Made by a program: the position numbers and the translations under genes. The notes beneath the pieces are model-generated. The model worked only from the letters and a program-made list of their open reading frames with translations. It did not search any database and was not told the origin of the DNA. A stretch of DNA of 64,000 bases from an uncultured Gammaproteobacteria bacterium (GTDB taxonomy: Bacteria > Pseudomonadota > Gammaproteobacteria > Pseudomonadales > Pseudohongiellaceae), in contig CAJXVC010000002.1 in NCBI GenBank assembly GCA_913060975.1, positions 310,001 through 374,000 on the forward strand, given 5' to 3'. Below, one piece after another: positions 43,832 to 55,385 of the stretch (the first letter of the stretch is position 1; each line of letters begins with the position of its first letter).

Positions 43832-44455
43832 TTGCAATCCAGCCAGCTGATCAGCTTTGTACTGGTCTCCGCATTGTTCATTCTTGCCCCTGGGCCCAAT
43901 GTCATCGTGATTGTGTCGACCAGCCTGCGGGCCGGTTACAAACGCGGTCTGCAAACCGTACTGGGTACTAATCTGGCAATGCTCATTCAGCTGCTTGTCG
44001 CAGCTGTAGGCACTAGCTGGTTGCTGGCCTTACTGACCGACGGCCTGCTATGGCTGAAATGGGCCGGTGTGTTGTACCTGCTCTATCTGGGCTGTCGGGC
44101 TTTGCTACGCTGCTGGCAGGTACAGGAAGCCGATGCAGTCACGGCGCTTGGCTCCATGCAGCGCGGCTTCTGGATAGCCCTGACCAACCCCAAAACCATT
44201 CTCTTCTTCAGTGCTTTTCTACCGCAGTTCGTTACCGATGCGAGCCGTTACAACGAGCAGGTTGCATTGCTGTCAGTGATTTTCTGGCTATTGGCTACGT
44301 CCCTGGACGCCTGTTACGCCATCGCCGCCGATCGTTTGCGCTGGTTATTCGGCAATCAGGGCAAGGGAATTTCCGCGCGTGCAGTTAATGGAACATCTGG
44401 CACGTTATACCTGACAGCAAGCGCGCTTCTGGCCGGTTCCAATCGCACTCCCTGA
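43832..44455 (+). CDS. LysE/RhtB family amino-acid exporter
   Basis: A 207-residue inner-membrane protein with six hydrophobic segments. The N-terminal LFILAPGPNVIVIVSTSLRAGY and the later FWIALTNPKTILFFSAFLP are the LysE family landmarks. Exporters of this type remove amino acids such as homoserine or threonine; the substrate is unknown. The start is TTG with AAGGA about nine bases upstream. Confidence 0.92.
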   Translation: MQSSQLISFVLVSALFILAPGPNVIVIVSTSLRAGYKRGLQTVLGTNLAMLIQLLVAAVGTSWLLALLTDGLLWLKWAGVLYLLYLGCRALLRCWQVQEADAVTALGSMQRGFWIALTNPKTILFFSAFLPQFVTDASRYNEQVALLSVIFWLLATSLDACYAIAADRLRWLFGNQGKGISARAVNGTSGTLYLTASALLAGSNRTP

Positions 44456-44631
44456 CTGCCAATCACCTTGCGTACACTGCACCTGCATTGACACAAAAAC
44501 CGCATTAGCAAACACCGCTCAGGAATCTTAACAAACTGTCACAGCGCCCAGTTTATGGGCCGTATCGTAATTGAATTGACTCCACCCCTAGTTTATCCTT
44601 GGGAACCTTTTTCAGTAACGAGAGTTGAGAC

Positions 44632-45696
44632 ATGACCAACAAAAACACCATAAAGTCAGCCTGTATAGCGCTGTTTGTGGCGCCTGCTCTGGCGTTTGCG
44701 CAAGCTGACATGCCTCCAGTTAATGACCTTCCCAATCCTTATATTACGCAGTCCGGCTTTTTCAAAATGCCAGCCGGTCGTGAATGGGGTTCCTCCAGCA
44801 CAGTTGATATTCATCCCGATGGCGAAAGCGTCTGGGTAGCCGAGCGTTGCGCTGGAAATGCCAATGCCTGTATCCAGAATCCTGACGTTAACCTGATCAT
44901 GTTGTTCGACAAAGACGGCAATATGGTACGCAGCTTCGGCGCTGGCTATATTACTTGGCCACACGGTATCGAAGTCGATCACGAAGGCAATGTCTGGGTT
45001 GCTGACGCGCGCGGTACTGACCAAATGAGTGACTACGAGGGCGAAGCCTATGGTCACCAGGTTCACAAATTCAGCCCGACTGGCGTACATCTGATGTCCT
45101 TGGGTCAGAAAGGCGGCGGTCGTAACGACGAGTATTTCTACACGCCAAACGACGTATTGGTTGCACCTGATGGTTCAATCTTTGTTGGCGAAGGTCACTC
45201 CAGCGCCGAAGGCACACCGAACCGCATGCACAAATTCGATGCCGACGGTAATCACTTGTTCTCATGGGGTGAGTGGGGCGAAGGCCCAGGTCAATTCCGC
45301 CAGCCACACGGCCTGGCAATGGACTCCAAAGGTCGCTTGTTCGTAGCGGACCGCGGTAACGACCGCATCCAGATTTTTGACCAGGAAGGTAATCTTCTGG
45401 ACATCTGGTATCAGTTCAGCCGCAACAGCGGTATCTTCATCGACGAGCATGATGTGCTGTACGCTGCTGATTCCGAATCTGGTTCGGTTAATCCAGCACA
45501 CGGTGACTGGCTGCGCGGTATTCGCGTTGGTAGCGCCATCACTGGTGAAGTGGAATTCCTGATTCCTGATCCACAGCCTGACTGTCGTGGTACTTGTACT
45601 GCAGAAGGCGTTGTTGCCGACAAGCACGGCAACATCTTCGGCGCCGAAGTTGGCCCGGTCGGTGGTATCAAGCGCTACGTACGTCCAGTTAAATAA
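44632..45696 (+). CDS. NHL-repeat / peptidyl-hydroxyglycine amidating-lyase-like beta-propeller
   Basis: A 354-residue secreted protein, signal peptide ending near ALAFAQ. It contains repeated NHL blade motifs, for example WPHGIEVDHEGNVWVADARG, YTPNDVLVAPDGSIFVGEGH and FRQPHGLAMDSKGRLFVADR, spaced as in a six-bladed propeller. Cys pairs (CAGNANAC, CRGTCT) suggest disulfides. The overall pattern is close to the lyase half of peptidylglycine alpha-amidating enzymes, but bacterial members are uncharacterised. A terminator follows. Confidence 0.85.
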   Translation: MTNKNTIKSACIALFVAPALAFAQADMPPVNDLPNPYITQSGFFKMPAGREWGSSSTVDIHPDGESVWVAERCAGNANACIQNPDVNLIMLFDKDGNMVRSFGAGYITWPHGIEVDHEGNVWVADARGTDQMSDYEGEAYGHQVHKFSPTGVHLMSLGQKGGGRNDEYFYTPNDVLVAPDGSIFVGEGHSSAEGTPNRMHKFDADGNHLFSWGEWGEGPGQFRQPHGLAMDSKGRLFVADRGNDRIQIFDQEGNLLDIWYQFSRNSGIFIDEHDVLYAADSESGSVNPAHGDWLRGIRVGSAITGEVEFLIPDPQPDCRGTCTAEGVVADKHGNIFGAEVGPVGGIKRYVRPVK

Positions 45697-45720
45697 CACT
45701 GGCCGTCGCTAGACACAAAA

Positions 45721-45750
45721 AAGCCCGCCTTTTCAGGCGGGCTTTTTTTA
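45721..45750 (+). terminator. rho-independent terminator
   Basis: AAGCCCGCCT (45721-45730) pairs with AGGCGGGCTT (45735-45744) around a four-base TTTC loop, then a T run. It ends the beta-propeller gene 24 bases upstream; A residues before it mean it could also serve the convergent icd gene. Confidence 0.9.
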
Positions 45751-45823
45751 TACCCGTCATTTTATCCAGTTGGCATAGCGGAACAGGCTATCTGAGCCAG
45801 TCTGCCAGACCAGACGTGAACGA

Positions 45824-48085
<2,262 letters not shown>

Positions 48086-48235
48086 TTACGGATTTGACGG
48101 TCCCGATTGGATTCGGGTCATCAACATAAGACTCCCGAAAAAAGGCGCGTATTATAGCAGTCAGGCGATTCATCGAATAGTCAGCCCTGCCAAACACCTT
48201 CGCACACACTCCAGTAAGCACATAAAACTCGCGTG

Positions 48236-48757
48236 ATGACCTCCATGATTATTGAAACTGCATTGCCTGAATTCACCATTCGCAAGGCTGAGAAGAGCGA
48301 TTGCTCCCTGATTCTGGCTTTTATCAAGGAATTGGCTGACTACGAGAAACTCAGCCACGAAGTTGTCGCCACGCCACAGATGCTGGAGGAAACCCTCTTC
48401 GGCGAGACTCGCTACGCCCAGGTCATTATCGCCGAATATCAGGGCACCCCGGTTGGCTATGCGCTGTTTTTCCACAATTTTTCGACATTTACCGGTCGCC
48501 CGGGCATTTATCTGGAAGATCTGTACGTGCAACCGCCCCTGCGCGGCAAGGGCTTTGGCAAGTGTTTGCTCGCCTATATCGCCAATCTGGCAGTGGCAAT
48601 GCGCTGCACGCGAGTGGAATGGTCGGTACTGGACTGGAATGAGCCATCAATTCAATTCTATCGATCCATTGGCGCCAAACCGATGGACGAGTGGACCGTG
48701 CAACGGCTCGACGGTGATGCGCTCGCCCAGTTCGCCCAGGAATTTACGCCCGCTTAA
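48236..48757 (+). CDS. GNAT family N-acetyltransferase, diamine-acetyltransferase-like
   Basis: A 173-residue GNAT enzyme. EFTIRKAEKSDCSLILAFIKELADYEKL, GYALFFHNFSTFTGRPGIYLEDLYVQPPLRGKGFGK (acetyl-CoA loop RGKGFGK) and EWSVLDWNEPSIQFYRSIGA match the spermidine/spermine N1-acetyltransferase-like group. It therefore probably acetylates a polyamine or related amine. The start is uncertain: GTG 48233, ATG 48236 or ATG 48245 are all in frame, none with a strong ribosome site. Confidence 0.88.
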   Translation: MTSMIIETALPEFTIRKAEKSDCSLILAFIKELADYEKLSHEVVATPQMLEETLFGETRYAQVIIAEYQGTPVGYALFFHNFSTFTGRPGIYLEDLYVQPPLRGKGFGKCLLAYIANLAVAMRCTRVEWSVLDWNEPSIQFYRSIGAKPMDEWTVQRLDGDALAQFAQEFTPA

Positions 48758-48807
48758 CAACTCAACCCGATTTATTACCACACTCGCTTTCAACCACGGA
48801 GGTTCAC

Positions 48808-49668
48808 TTGAGCAAGATCGTTTATGTCAATGGCAGTTACGTACCTGAGGATCAAGCCAAAGTGTCCATTTTTGACCGCGGCTATCTATTTGGTGACGGC
48901 GTCTATGAAGTAGTGCCAGTAATCAGAGGTCAGGTCGTCGATAAAGCCTATTTCATTGAACGCTTGCGCCGAAGCCTGAACGAGCTAAGCATTGCCTGGC
49001 CCTGTAGCGAAGTCGAGTACATGCAAGTCATGAGTGAATTGGCGGAACGCAATCAATTACAGGAAGGCGTAATTTACTCACAAGTCACGCGCGGCGTTGC
49101 ACCTCGTGACTTTACCTTTCCGCAAGATGCCAAACCGGCCTTCATCGCTTTCTCAACACCAATGGCTTTGCTTGAGCACCCGCAGGCTGCAACTGGCGTC
49201 AAGGTTGTGACAACCGAGGACTTGCGCTGGAAACGTCGCGATATCAAATCGGTTAACCTGCTCGGTCAGGTTCTGGCAAAACAGGATGCGGCAAGCCGCG
49301 GGGCCACAGAAGGCTGGATGCTTGAGGATGGTTTTGTCACTGAAGGGGTGTCTTCGTCAGCCTATATTGTCAAAGACAATCGCATTATCACCCGACAACT
49401 GAGCAATTCCATATTGCCAGGCATTCGGCGGCGGACACTGCTCGAGTTGGCTGCCAAGAGTGACATCGACATTGAGCAGCGTCCGTTCACTGTTGCCGAA
49501 GCCCTAGCTGCTGATGAAGCATTTATCAGCAGTGCCACGACAATGTGTTTAGGCGTAGTAGAGATCGATGGCCACACCATCGGTAATGGCAAGCCCGGAC
49601 CGGTGACTCAGAAGTTGCGCGAATTATATACACAACGCGCATTGGAAGAAGCCGGCGCTGAGGCCTAG
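48808..49668 (+). CDS. dat: D-amino-acid transaminase (class IV aminotransferase)
   Basis: A 286-residue PLP enzyme. SKIVYVNGSYVPEDQAKVSIFDRGYLFGDGVYEVVPV at the N-terminus, catalytic Lys in RRDIKSVNLLGQVLAK near residue 146, and ATEGWMLEDGFVTEGVSSSAYIV are close to D-alanine transaminases, which supply D-glutamate or D-alanine for peptidoglycan. Branched-chain transaminase is a less likely alternative. The start is TTG with GGAGG five bases upstream. Confidence 0.9.
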   Translation: MSKIVYVNGSYVPEDQAKVSIFDRGYLFGDGVYEVVPVIRGQVVDKAYFIERLRRSLNELSIAWPCSEVEYMQVMSELAERNQLQEGVIYSQVTRGVAPRDFTFPQDAKPAFIAFSTPMALLEHPQAATGVKVVTTEDLRWKRRDIKSVNLLGQVLAKQDAASRGATEGWMLEDGFVTEGVSSSAYIVKDNRIITRQLSNSILPGIRRRTLLELAAKSDIDIEQRPFTVAEALAADEAFISSATTMCLGVVEIDGHTIGNGKPGPVTQKLRELYTQRALEEAGAEA

Positions 49669-49673
49669 TACAC

Positions 49674-50633
49674 TCAAGTCTTGGCAGTTGTAAAACTGAT
49701 CACTTGCTCAATGCTGGTCGACTTGCTCGCCAGCATGAGCAGACGATCAAAGCCTAACGCCACACCCGAACAGGCCGTCATTGACGGCAGTGCCGCCAGC
49801 AGTTTCTCATCCATGTCGACCGGTGTTAAGCCCAACTCCTGGCGGCGTTGCTGATCGCGCCGGAAACGCTGGCGCAGTTCGTCGGCATCCAGACACTCCT
49901 GATAGCCGTTCGCCAGCTCCATACCCGCCCCATATAACTCGAAGCGTCGCGCTACCAACTGCCCCTTCGCATCTTCGGCTACCACGGCCAATGCGGCTTG
50001 TGCCTGCGGGTAATCATAGACAAAACAGTTCGCCGGCAAGGCGGGCTCGACGACTTCACTCATTAACAATTGCAGATAATCGGTACTATCTAGTGCCTGC
50101 GCCTGCAGGTCCACATGTGCGTTGGCGAGCTTGCCCAGCTCAGCATGAGTAGCGGTATGCGGATCGATGCCCAATGCTGTTTTAAAAGCGTCTCGATAAC
50201 TGAGCCTGGTAATATCGTGCACGCCAAGACAGTGTTGAAGTAATGCGCCCACCTCATCCATCAGCTCTTCGAGACTGTAGCCGGGCCGATACCATTCCAA
50301 CATGGTGAATTCGGGATTGTGACGCGCACTGGTTTCACCGGCACGAAACGCCTTGCACAGCTGATAGATCGCACCACTGCCCGCTGCCAGAATTCGCTTC
50401 ATGGCGAACTCCGGTGAAGTTTGTAAGAACAGCGGTGCTTGTGAACCTGGTGAGGCGTCCGCGCGAATCACATTGAGTGATTCAAGATGAACATCGGTAA
50501 CCGTGTGATTGGTGAGCAGGGGTGTTTCTACTTCAAGCACATTGCGTGCCGCAAAAAACGCTCGTGTTTTCGTCAGTAAGGCGGCCCGCAGACGCAGCGC
50601 TTCGAGCGAAGCGCCTGGTTTCCAGTCAGTCAT
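49674..50633 (-). CDS. epmA: elongation factor P--(R)-beta-lysine ligase EpmA
   Basis: A 319-residue class II LysRS-like enzyme that attaches (R)-beta-lysine to EF-P. Motif 2 region is RAGETSARHNPEFTMLEWYRPGYS; ANGYQECLDADELRQRF and motif 3 GVALGFDRLLMLAS complete the active site, and there is no tRNA-anticodon domain. It begins 12 bases after the efp stop, on the same strand, so efp-epmA are an operon. Confidence 0.95.
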   Translation of the reverse strand: MTDWKPGASLEALRLRAALLTKTRAFFAARNVLEVETPLLTNHTVTDVHLESLNVIRADASPGSQAPLFLQTSPEFAMKRILAAGSGAIYQLCKAFRAGETSARHNPEFTMLEWYRPGYSLEELMDEVGALLQHCLGVHDITRLSYRDAFKTALGIDPHTATHAELGKLANAHVDLQAQALDSTDYLQLLMSEVVEPALPANCFVYDYPQAQAALAVVAEDAKGQLVARRFELYGAGMELANGYQECLDADELRQRFRRDQQRRQELGLTPVDMDEKLLAALPSMTACSGVALGFDRLLMLASKSTSIEQVISFTTAKT

Positions 50634-50645
50634 TGGGCCAACACG

Positions 50646-51218
50646 CTACTTGCTCGCGCGGTTTTGGTATTCCCCACTACGCGTATCAACACGTAGCACG
50701 TCGCCCACATTAATAAACAGGGGTACTTTTACGACGGCGCCAGAACTCAACGTGGCTGGCTTCGTGCCGCCTTGCGCAGTATCTCCTTTCAGACCAGGGT
50801 CTGTTTCAGTCACTTCCAATTCGACAAAATTCGGCGGCTGCACTGAGATCGGCGCTTCGTTCCAGAGAATCACTTGATACACTTCCTGATCTTTCAACCA
50901 GTCCTTGGAATCGGAAATTGCCGCGCTATCGGCAGCAACTTGTTCAAAGCTGCCGTCGGTCTTCATGAAATGCCAGAACTCGCCATCTTCGTACAAGTAC
51001 TCCATCTCGATTTCCATCACGTCGGCAGCATCGACAGATTCACCGGACTTGTAGGTACGCTCCCAGACACGGCCATTCATGAGGTTACGCAGTCTGACGC
51101 GGTTAAAAGCTTGCCCTTTACCCGGCTTGACCACTTCATTTTCTAAAATGGAGCAGGGCTCACCATCGATGAGTACTTTCAGTCCTGATTTGAATTCATT
51201 TGTGGAGTAGCTAGCCAT
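50646..51218 (-). CDS. efp: elongation factor P
   Basis: A 190-residue EF-P, which relieves ribosome stalling at polyproline. [20 protein letters not shown] opens the KOW-like domain and the modified lysine is Lys34 in VKPGKGQAF, matching E. coli. Later blocks [15 protein letters not shown] and [26 protein letters not shown] close the OB domains. The frame extends to 51671, but the extension is low-complexity and ATG 51218 has GAGG five bases upstream. Its enzymes EpmA and EpmB are encoded next to it. Confidence 0.96.
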   Translation of the reverse strand: MASYSTNEFKSGLKVLIDGEPCSILENEVVKPGKGQAFNRVRLRNLMNGRVWERTYKSGESVDAADVMEIEMEYLYEDGEFWHFMKTDGSFEQVAADSAAISDSKDWLKDQEVYQVILWNEAPISVQPPNFVELEVTETDPGLKGDTAQGGTKPATLSSGAVVKVPLFINVGDVLRVDTRSGEYQNRASK

Positions 51219-51345
51219 ATTGTCCTCTTGCCCCGGATTGCTGCCGGCGCTGTTTGCGATGAGTTTGCTGGCGCTCTGTCTGGATGTGTGAGCCTTGCGT
51301 TTGCTGCTATGATAAACGCCTTCTTGAACAAGCCCGCCATAACCA

Positions 51346-52362
51346 ATGACCGACCCCGCTCTGCAACTAATCCAATCAGACACCGCTGAAAAATGGCAAC
51401 AGATATTAGCCGATCTCATAACAGATCCAAAGGAATTACTGGAAATTCTGGAGCTGGATGCCCGGCAAAATCCACTTGGCGAGCATGGCCTGGAAGAGTT
51501 TGCCCTCAAGGCACCACGGCCGTTTGTGGCACGCATCAGGAAAAGTGACTGGCACGATCCGCTGCTGTTACAGATCTGGCCGGACCAACGTGAAGCCCTT
51601 GCCAGCAAGGCATTGAGCAAGGATCCGTTGCAGGAGAGCCGGTTTAATGCAGCGCCCGGTTTATTGCACAAGTATCAGGGTCGGGTCCTGCTAACCGCTG
51701 CCCCACATTGTGCTATCCATTGTCGTTACTGCTTTCGCCGGCATTTCGACTATGCCGCCAATACCCCCGGCCGGCAGCAATGGCGGCAGGCATTGGACCA
51801 GATTCAACAGGACAGCAGCATTCACGAAGTCATCCTCAGCGGTGGCGACCCACTAGCCGCCAGCGACCGCCTCCTGGCCTGGTTAATCGATGAGTTGGAG
51901 GCGATCGATCATCTGACCACACTGCGCATCCACACGCGCTTACCGGTAGTTATCCCGCAGCGCATTTCGCCGCCATTGCTGGAGTTGCTGGCTCGAACCC
52001 GGTTACGGGTGGTGTTGGTGGCCCATTGCAACCACGCCCAGGAGCTGGATCAGGCGGTTTCGGGAGCTTTTTCGGAATTAGCGGCAATTGGCGTCACTTT
52101 ACTGAATCAATCGGTTCTTTTAGCCGAAGTTAACGACAACGTCGACGCCCTGTGCAAGCTAAGCGACGCGCTTTTTGCGCAAGGTGTACTACCTTATTAC
52201 CTGCATCTGCCGGATCAGGTTGCCGGAACCAGCCATTTTCAGGTTCAGGAGGAGCAGGGCATTGCGTTGGTACGAGCCATGCGGGCAAGGATGCCAGGCT
52301 ATCTCGTGCCACGATTGGCCAGAGAAATCCCGGGCGCAGACTCCAAGACCTTACTGTTGTAA
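51346..52362 (+). CDS. epmB: EF-P beta-lysylation protein EpmB (lysine 2,3-aminomutase)
   Basis: A 338-residue radical-SAM enzyme that makes (R)-beta-lysine for EF-P. The iron-sulfur motif [13 protein letters not shown] lies near residue 122-134 and the SAM-binding region is [37 protein letters not shown] and [13 protein letters not shown]-like blocks follow. It is shorter than clostridial lysine aminomutases, as expected for EpmB. Divergent from efp, with the 127-bp spacer probably holding both promoters. Confidence 0.93.
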   Translation: MTDPALQLIQSDTAEKWQQILADLITDPKELLEILELDARQNPLGEHGLEEFALKAPRPFVARIRKSDWHDPLLLQIWPDQREALASKALSKDPLQESRFNAAPGLLHKYQGRVLLTAAPHCAIHCRYCFRRHFDYAANTPGRQQWRQALDQIQQDSSIHEVILSGGDPLAASDRLLAWLIDELEAIDHLTTLRIHTRLPVVIPQRISPPLLELLARTRLRVVLVAHCNHAQELDQAVSGAFSELAAIGVTLLNQSVLLAEVNDNVDALCKLSDALFAQGVLPYYLHLPDQVAGTSHFQVQEEQGIALVRAMRARMPGYLVPRLAREIPGADSKTLLL

Positions 52363-52484
52363 CAACAGCTGTATTAACAAGAGTGGTTTTATCACTATTT
52401 GTTTTGATAATTGTTGCTGTACCGCCAGCCTGATCCTGCAGAGGCGACTACCACCTGTCTGTCAGCAAGAATCGGGGCCCCGTT

Positions 52485-53843
52485 ATGCAAGCACCACTGA
52501 CACCGAGCAATGTCGCAAATCACAACAGGCTCAACGGTCGCAACAACACTGGAATACTGGCCACCAAAGCTCCCAAGCAACAAACCGCTGACCCCCTGAC
52601 TGGCCTGCCGACGCATTTGCAGCTCAACAAAGAGCTCGAGTCACGCCTGGCGCAAAGTCGCCGGAACCCGGTGACAGCGACACTGGCCCTGCTGCAGCTC
52701 GCCAACTTCTATGAAATCCGCAAATGGGTCGGACGTGCGGAGGCAGATTTGCTGCTGAGCGACATCGCCAACTTGCTGCGCGACACACTGCCAGAGTCAG
52801 TCCCCCTCTATCGTTGTGAGCGCTATGAATTCGCCGTCTTGCTGGACAATGCTTGCAGTCTCAATGCCAAAACGCTGATTGAACGGGTCCGGTCCGCCAT
52901 GCTGGGGGCGACGTCGGACCTGATTCCACCCCAGTTAGAGATGCACTGCGCCGTCGGACTGGCGCAAGTCCATCGCAGCATTCCCAATGCCCCCGTGCTC
53001 TTCGCCCGGGCCCGACATAACCTGCAACGCTCGCTAACAGATCATCAAGAGACAGACAGCGCCTATGGCTATCTCTACCAATCTCCTGCACGCAGTATCG
53101 ACATCCTCAAGACGGCGCTGAGCAATGATCAAATACAGATCAACTACCAACCCATTGTTAGTTTGCGTCACCTGACGACACCCTGTTACGAAGTCCGCTC
53201 GGGTCTCGGTAATGGCGCCGAACCAATACCTCCACGCACACTGTTTGATCTGGCCACGATTAATGCCTTGGGTGAAGCGCTTGACCGGCAAGTCATCACA
53301 AAGGCCATCACTTGCTTGCAGGCGACCCGCCAAAGCCAAATGCAGCTCAGAATCAGTATTAGCTTGAATAGCATCGTCAGCGGGGACTTCCTCATCTGGC
53401 TCGGTCAGCTCTTGCGGGACAACACTGGCTGTAGCGACCAACTACAGCTGCAGGCCAGCGAACAGGATTGCCTCATTGCCCAGCATCATCTGGGTGATCT
53501 CAGCGAGGGGCTGTGTTCACTGGGCATTCGCTTCGGTATCAATCACTTCGGTTGCATGGCCGAACCGCTCTGCTACTTGCCAAGGCTCAAAGTGGATTTC
53601 GTCAAACTGGACCACTCACTCACGAAAGCGAGTGCCAGCGACCCGGTTCAGGAAGCACATCTCACCGACCTGACCGGGAAATTGCATGACCGGGGACTAC
53701 AGGTATGCGCTGGTAGCATTGAGAGTCTTCACGCTCTACCAACGTTTTGGCAGGCGGGCATTGATGAAGTCCAGGGTTACTCACTGGCAAGACTCGATCC
53801 GCACCCGGATTTTCCTTTCTTTGAAGAACGCAGAATTGGCTGA
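52485..53843 (+). CDS. GGDEF/EAL domain protein with degenerate active sites (FimX-like)
   Basis: A 452-residue protein. The GGDEF-like domain is at about residues 35-180; the signature is replaced by RCERYEFAVLL. The EAL-like domain begins near 205 (QINYQPIVSLRHLTTPCYEVR), with EVR in place of EAL, and GIRFGINHFG and VDFVKLDHSL follow. Both catalytic sites look inactive, as in FimX-type c-di-GMP effectors. In Pseudomonas fimX lies near serB and parC, and here parC is two genes away. It lacks the REC and PAS domains of FimX. It may bind c-di-GMP. Confidence 0.82.
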   Translation: MQAPLTPSNVANHNRLNGRNNTGILATKAPKQQTADPLTGLPTHLQLNKELESRLAQSRRNPVTATLALLQLANFYEIRKWVGRAEADLLLSDIANLLRDTLPESVPLYRCERYEFAVLLDNACSLNAKTLIERVRSAMLGATSDLIPPQLEMHCAVGLAQVHRSIPNAPVLFARARHNLQRSLTDHQETDSAYGYLYQSPARSIDILKTALSNDQIQINYQPIVSLRHLTTPCYEVRSGLGNGAEPIPPRTLFDLATINALGEALDRQVITKAITCLQATRQSQMQLRISISLNSIVSGDFLIWLGQLLRDNTGCSDQLQLQASEQDCLIAQHHLGDLSEGLCSLGIRFGINHFGCMAEPLCYLPRLKVDFVKLDHSLTKASASDPVQEAHLTDLTGKLHDRGLQVCAGSIESLHALPTFWQAGIDEVQGYSLARLDPHPDFPFFEERRIG

Positions 53844-53948
53844 TACCGCCTGCCAGCCGACACATCGGCTGCATAAACTGATTGGGGAACCCGCCGGCTC
53901 CTGCTATTCTTGCCGCTCTGAAAGTAACGCTATTCCCAGTACTGACTA

Positions 53949-55364
53949 ATGCCAGCGCAACAAGATATGGCCACTGGCCAGGCAAGCACAGACTCTCCCT
54001 CTTCCGGTAAGCGCTCGCGCAAGATTGCTCGCAAGTTCGCGCTTTCAGTGTGTTTGTTGATCGTGCTGACGATGTGTAGCTTTTGGCTAATTACCAGCTT
54101 CAATACGCAGAACATACTCAACCGTCAGGCAACAGAGTTGGGCAACTTGCTGGCTGAACAAACTGCGGCGCAGTTAACCGAACTGGTGCTGGCCAATGAT
54201 CTGATCAGTATGAACGTGGTGCTGTCGCAACTTGCCCAGTCCTCCACAATCGCAGCAGTATCGGTATTGAACGTGGATGGCAATGTCATCGCCAGTGCCA
54301 CTACTAACAGCCCCACTGCCACACCATTCATGCCGTTACCGATTGCACTCAGCTCCTTGAGCGTGGACTATCTTGCACCTATTAATCTGGCTGATTCTGT
54401 CGCCGGTTATATCCGACTACGACTGGACCTTTCCTATATCGAAGTCACCATCGTCAACAATTTACTGTTAATTATTGGCGCGACATTTTTACTCATTGTC
54501 ATCGCCGCACTACTGACTTCAACCTATTTCCAGACGCTGGTGAGTTTTCCAGCGAATCTGTTGGCCTATTCACTGAGTAACTTGCGCACAGGCAAAATCG
54601 AAACCTGTCCGGAGCCAAAAACCGAAAACGAACTTTCGCAGGTTATTCGTCAATACAATGCCACCGCAGAATTTCTGGCAGCCAATACTTACCTCAACAA
54701 ACTCGATACCCCGGATCCCAATGACACCAGGCAAAAGTTTCAGACAATGGCCAAGCGCGATGACGTCACATTGCTCGCCATTAAACTGGCGAATTTTCAC
54801 TATCTGGCCTCTACACAAAATGAAGAGTCGCTAATCACACTACTGAATAATTTTTACTTTTTGGCGGGTAAAGTCAGCCAGCTTTATGGCGCAACAGTTT
54901 GCTTTTGTAGCGAAGGAGATATTCTGGTCAATTTCGATCGTGTCCCTTTGCAGGAAGAGCGTGCTTTTATGGCAATCTGTGCAGGGCAACTGTTCCTGAA
55001 ACTGGTCGGCGAACTCGACCAGTTTGACGACGTCAAACACAATGCCAAGTTCCGCCTGGCTGTGCATAGCGGTTCAGCAATCAAGGGTTTGTATTCCGCT
55101 ATCAGCGATGACAGCGTGAACCTGATGGGTAGCACTGTTGATCTGGTGTGGCAGCTATCAGAGGAATGCCCGGATAATACGTTGATCTTAAGCGAAACCA
55201 GTCTCAAGCATGCCGGCCCGGGTACCCGGGTTGAGGCAGAGGAATTTGTAGAAGTCGGAGAGCCGGAAAGCATCAAGACCTATCTGGCCGGCGCCCCTCT
55301 GGAAGAATTTCACCTACTCATTGAGCGCCAGGCTAACCAGCTCAAATCCCTCTACAGTGACTAG
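53949..55364 (+). CDS. AhpA/YtjB-type sensor with degenerate class III cyclase-like domain
   Basis: A 471-residue inner-membrane protein. Residues about 25-50 and 165-190 are membrane helices around a periplasmic domain (LLAEQTAAQLTELVLANDLI) typical of the AhpA/YtjB (SMP_2) family. The C-terminal domain (about 265-450) resembles class III cyclases: DDVTLLAIKLANFHYLAS, VCFCSEGDILVNFD, FRLAVHSGSAIKGL and SVNLMGSTVDLV. The first metal-binding Asp is replaced and the late Asn of the VN site region is altered, so it is unlikely to cyclise ATP and may be a sensor. YtjB of E. coli is only the N-terminal part. Confidence 0.75.
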   Translation: MPAQQDMATGQASTDSPSSGKRSRKIARKFALSVCLLIVLTMCSFWLITSFNTQNILNRQATELGNLLAEQTAAQLTELVLANDLISMNVVLSQLAQSSTIAAVSVLNVDGNVIASATTNSPTATPFMPLPIALSSLSVDYLAPINLADSVAGYIRLRLDLSYIEVTIVNNLLLIIGATFLLIVIAALLTSTYFQTLVSFPANLLAYSLSNLRTGKIETCPEPKTENELSQVIRQYNATAEFLAANTYLNKLDTPDPNDTRQKFQTMAKRDDVTLLAIKLANFHYLASTQNEESLITLLNNFYFLAGKVSQLYGATVCFCSEGDILVNFDRVPLQEERAFMAICAGQLFLKLVGELDQFDDVKHNAKFRLAVHSGSAIKGLYSAISDDSVNLMGSTVDLVWQLSEECPDNTLILSETSLKHAGPGTRVEAEEFVEVGEPESIKTYLAGAPLEEFHLLIERQANQLKSLYSD

Positions 55365-55385
55365 CGCAAAGCGACTGACAGTGCG

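Noticed and set aside
51219-51671. N-terminal extension of elongation factor P
   Set aside because: The open frame continues upstream of ATG 51218, but the extra residues are Ser/Arg/Cys-rich with no family similarity, and they overlap the divergent epmB gene.
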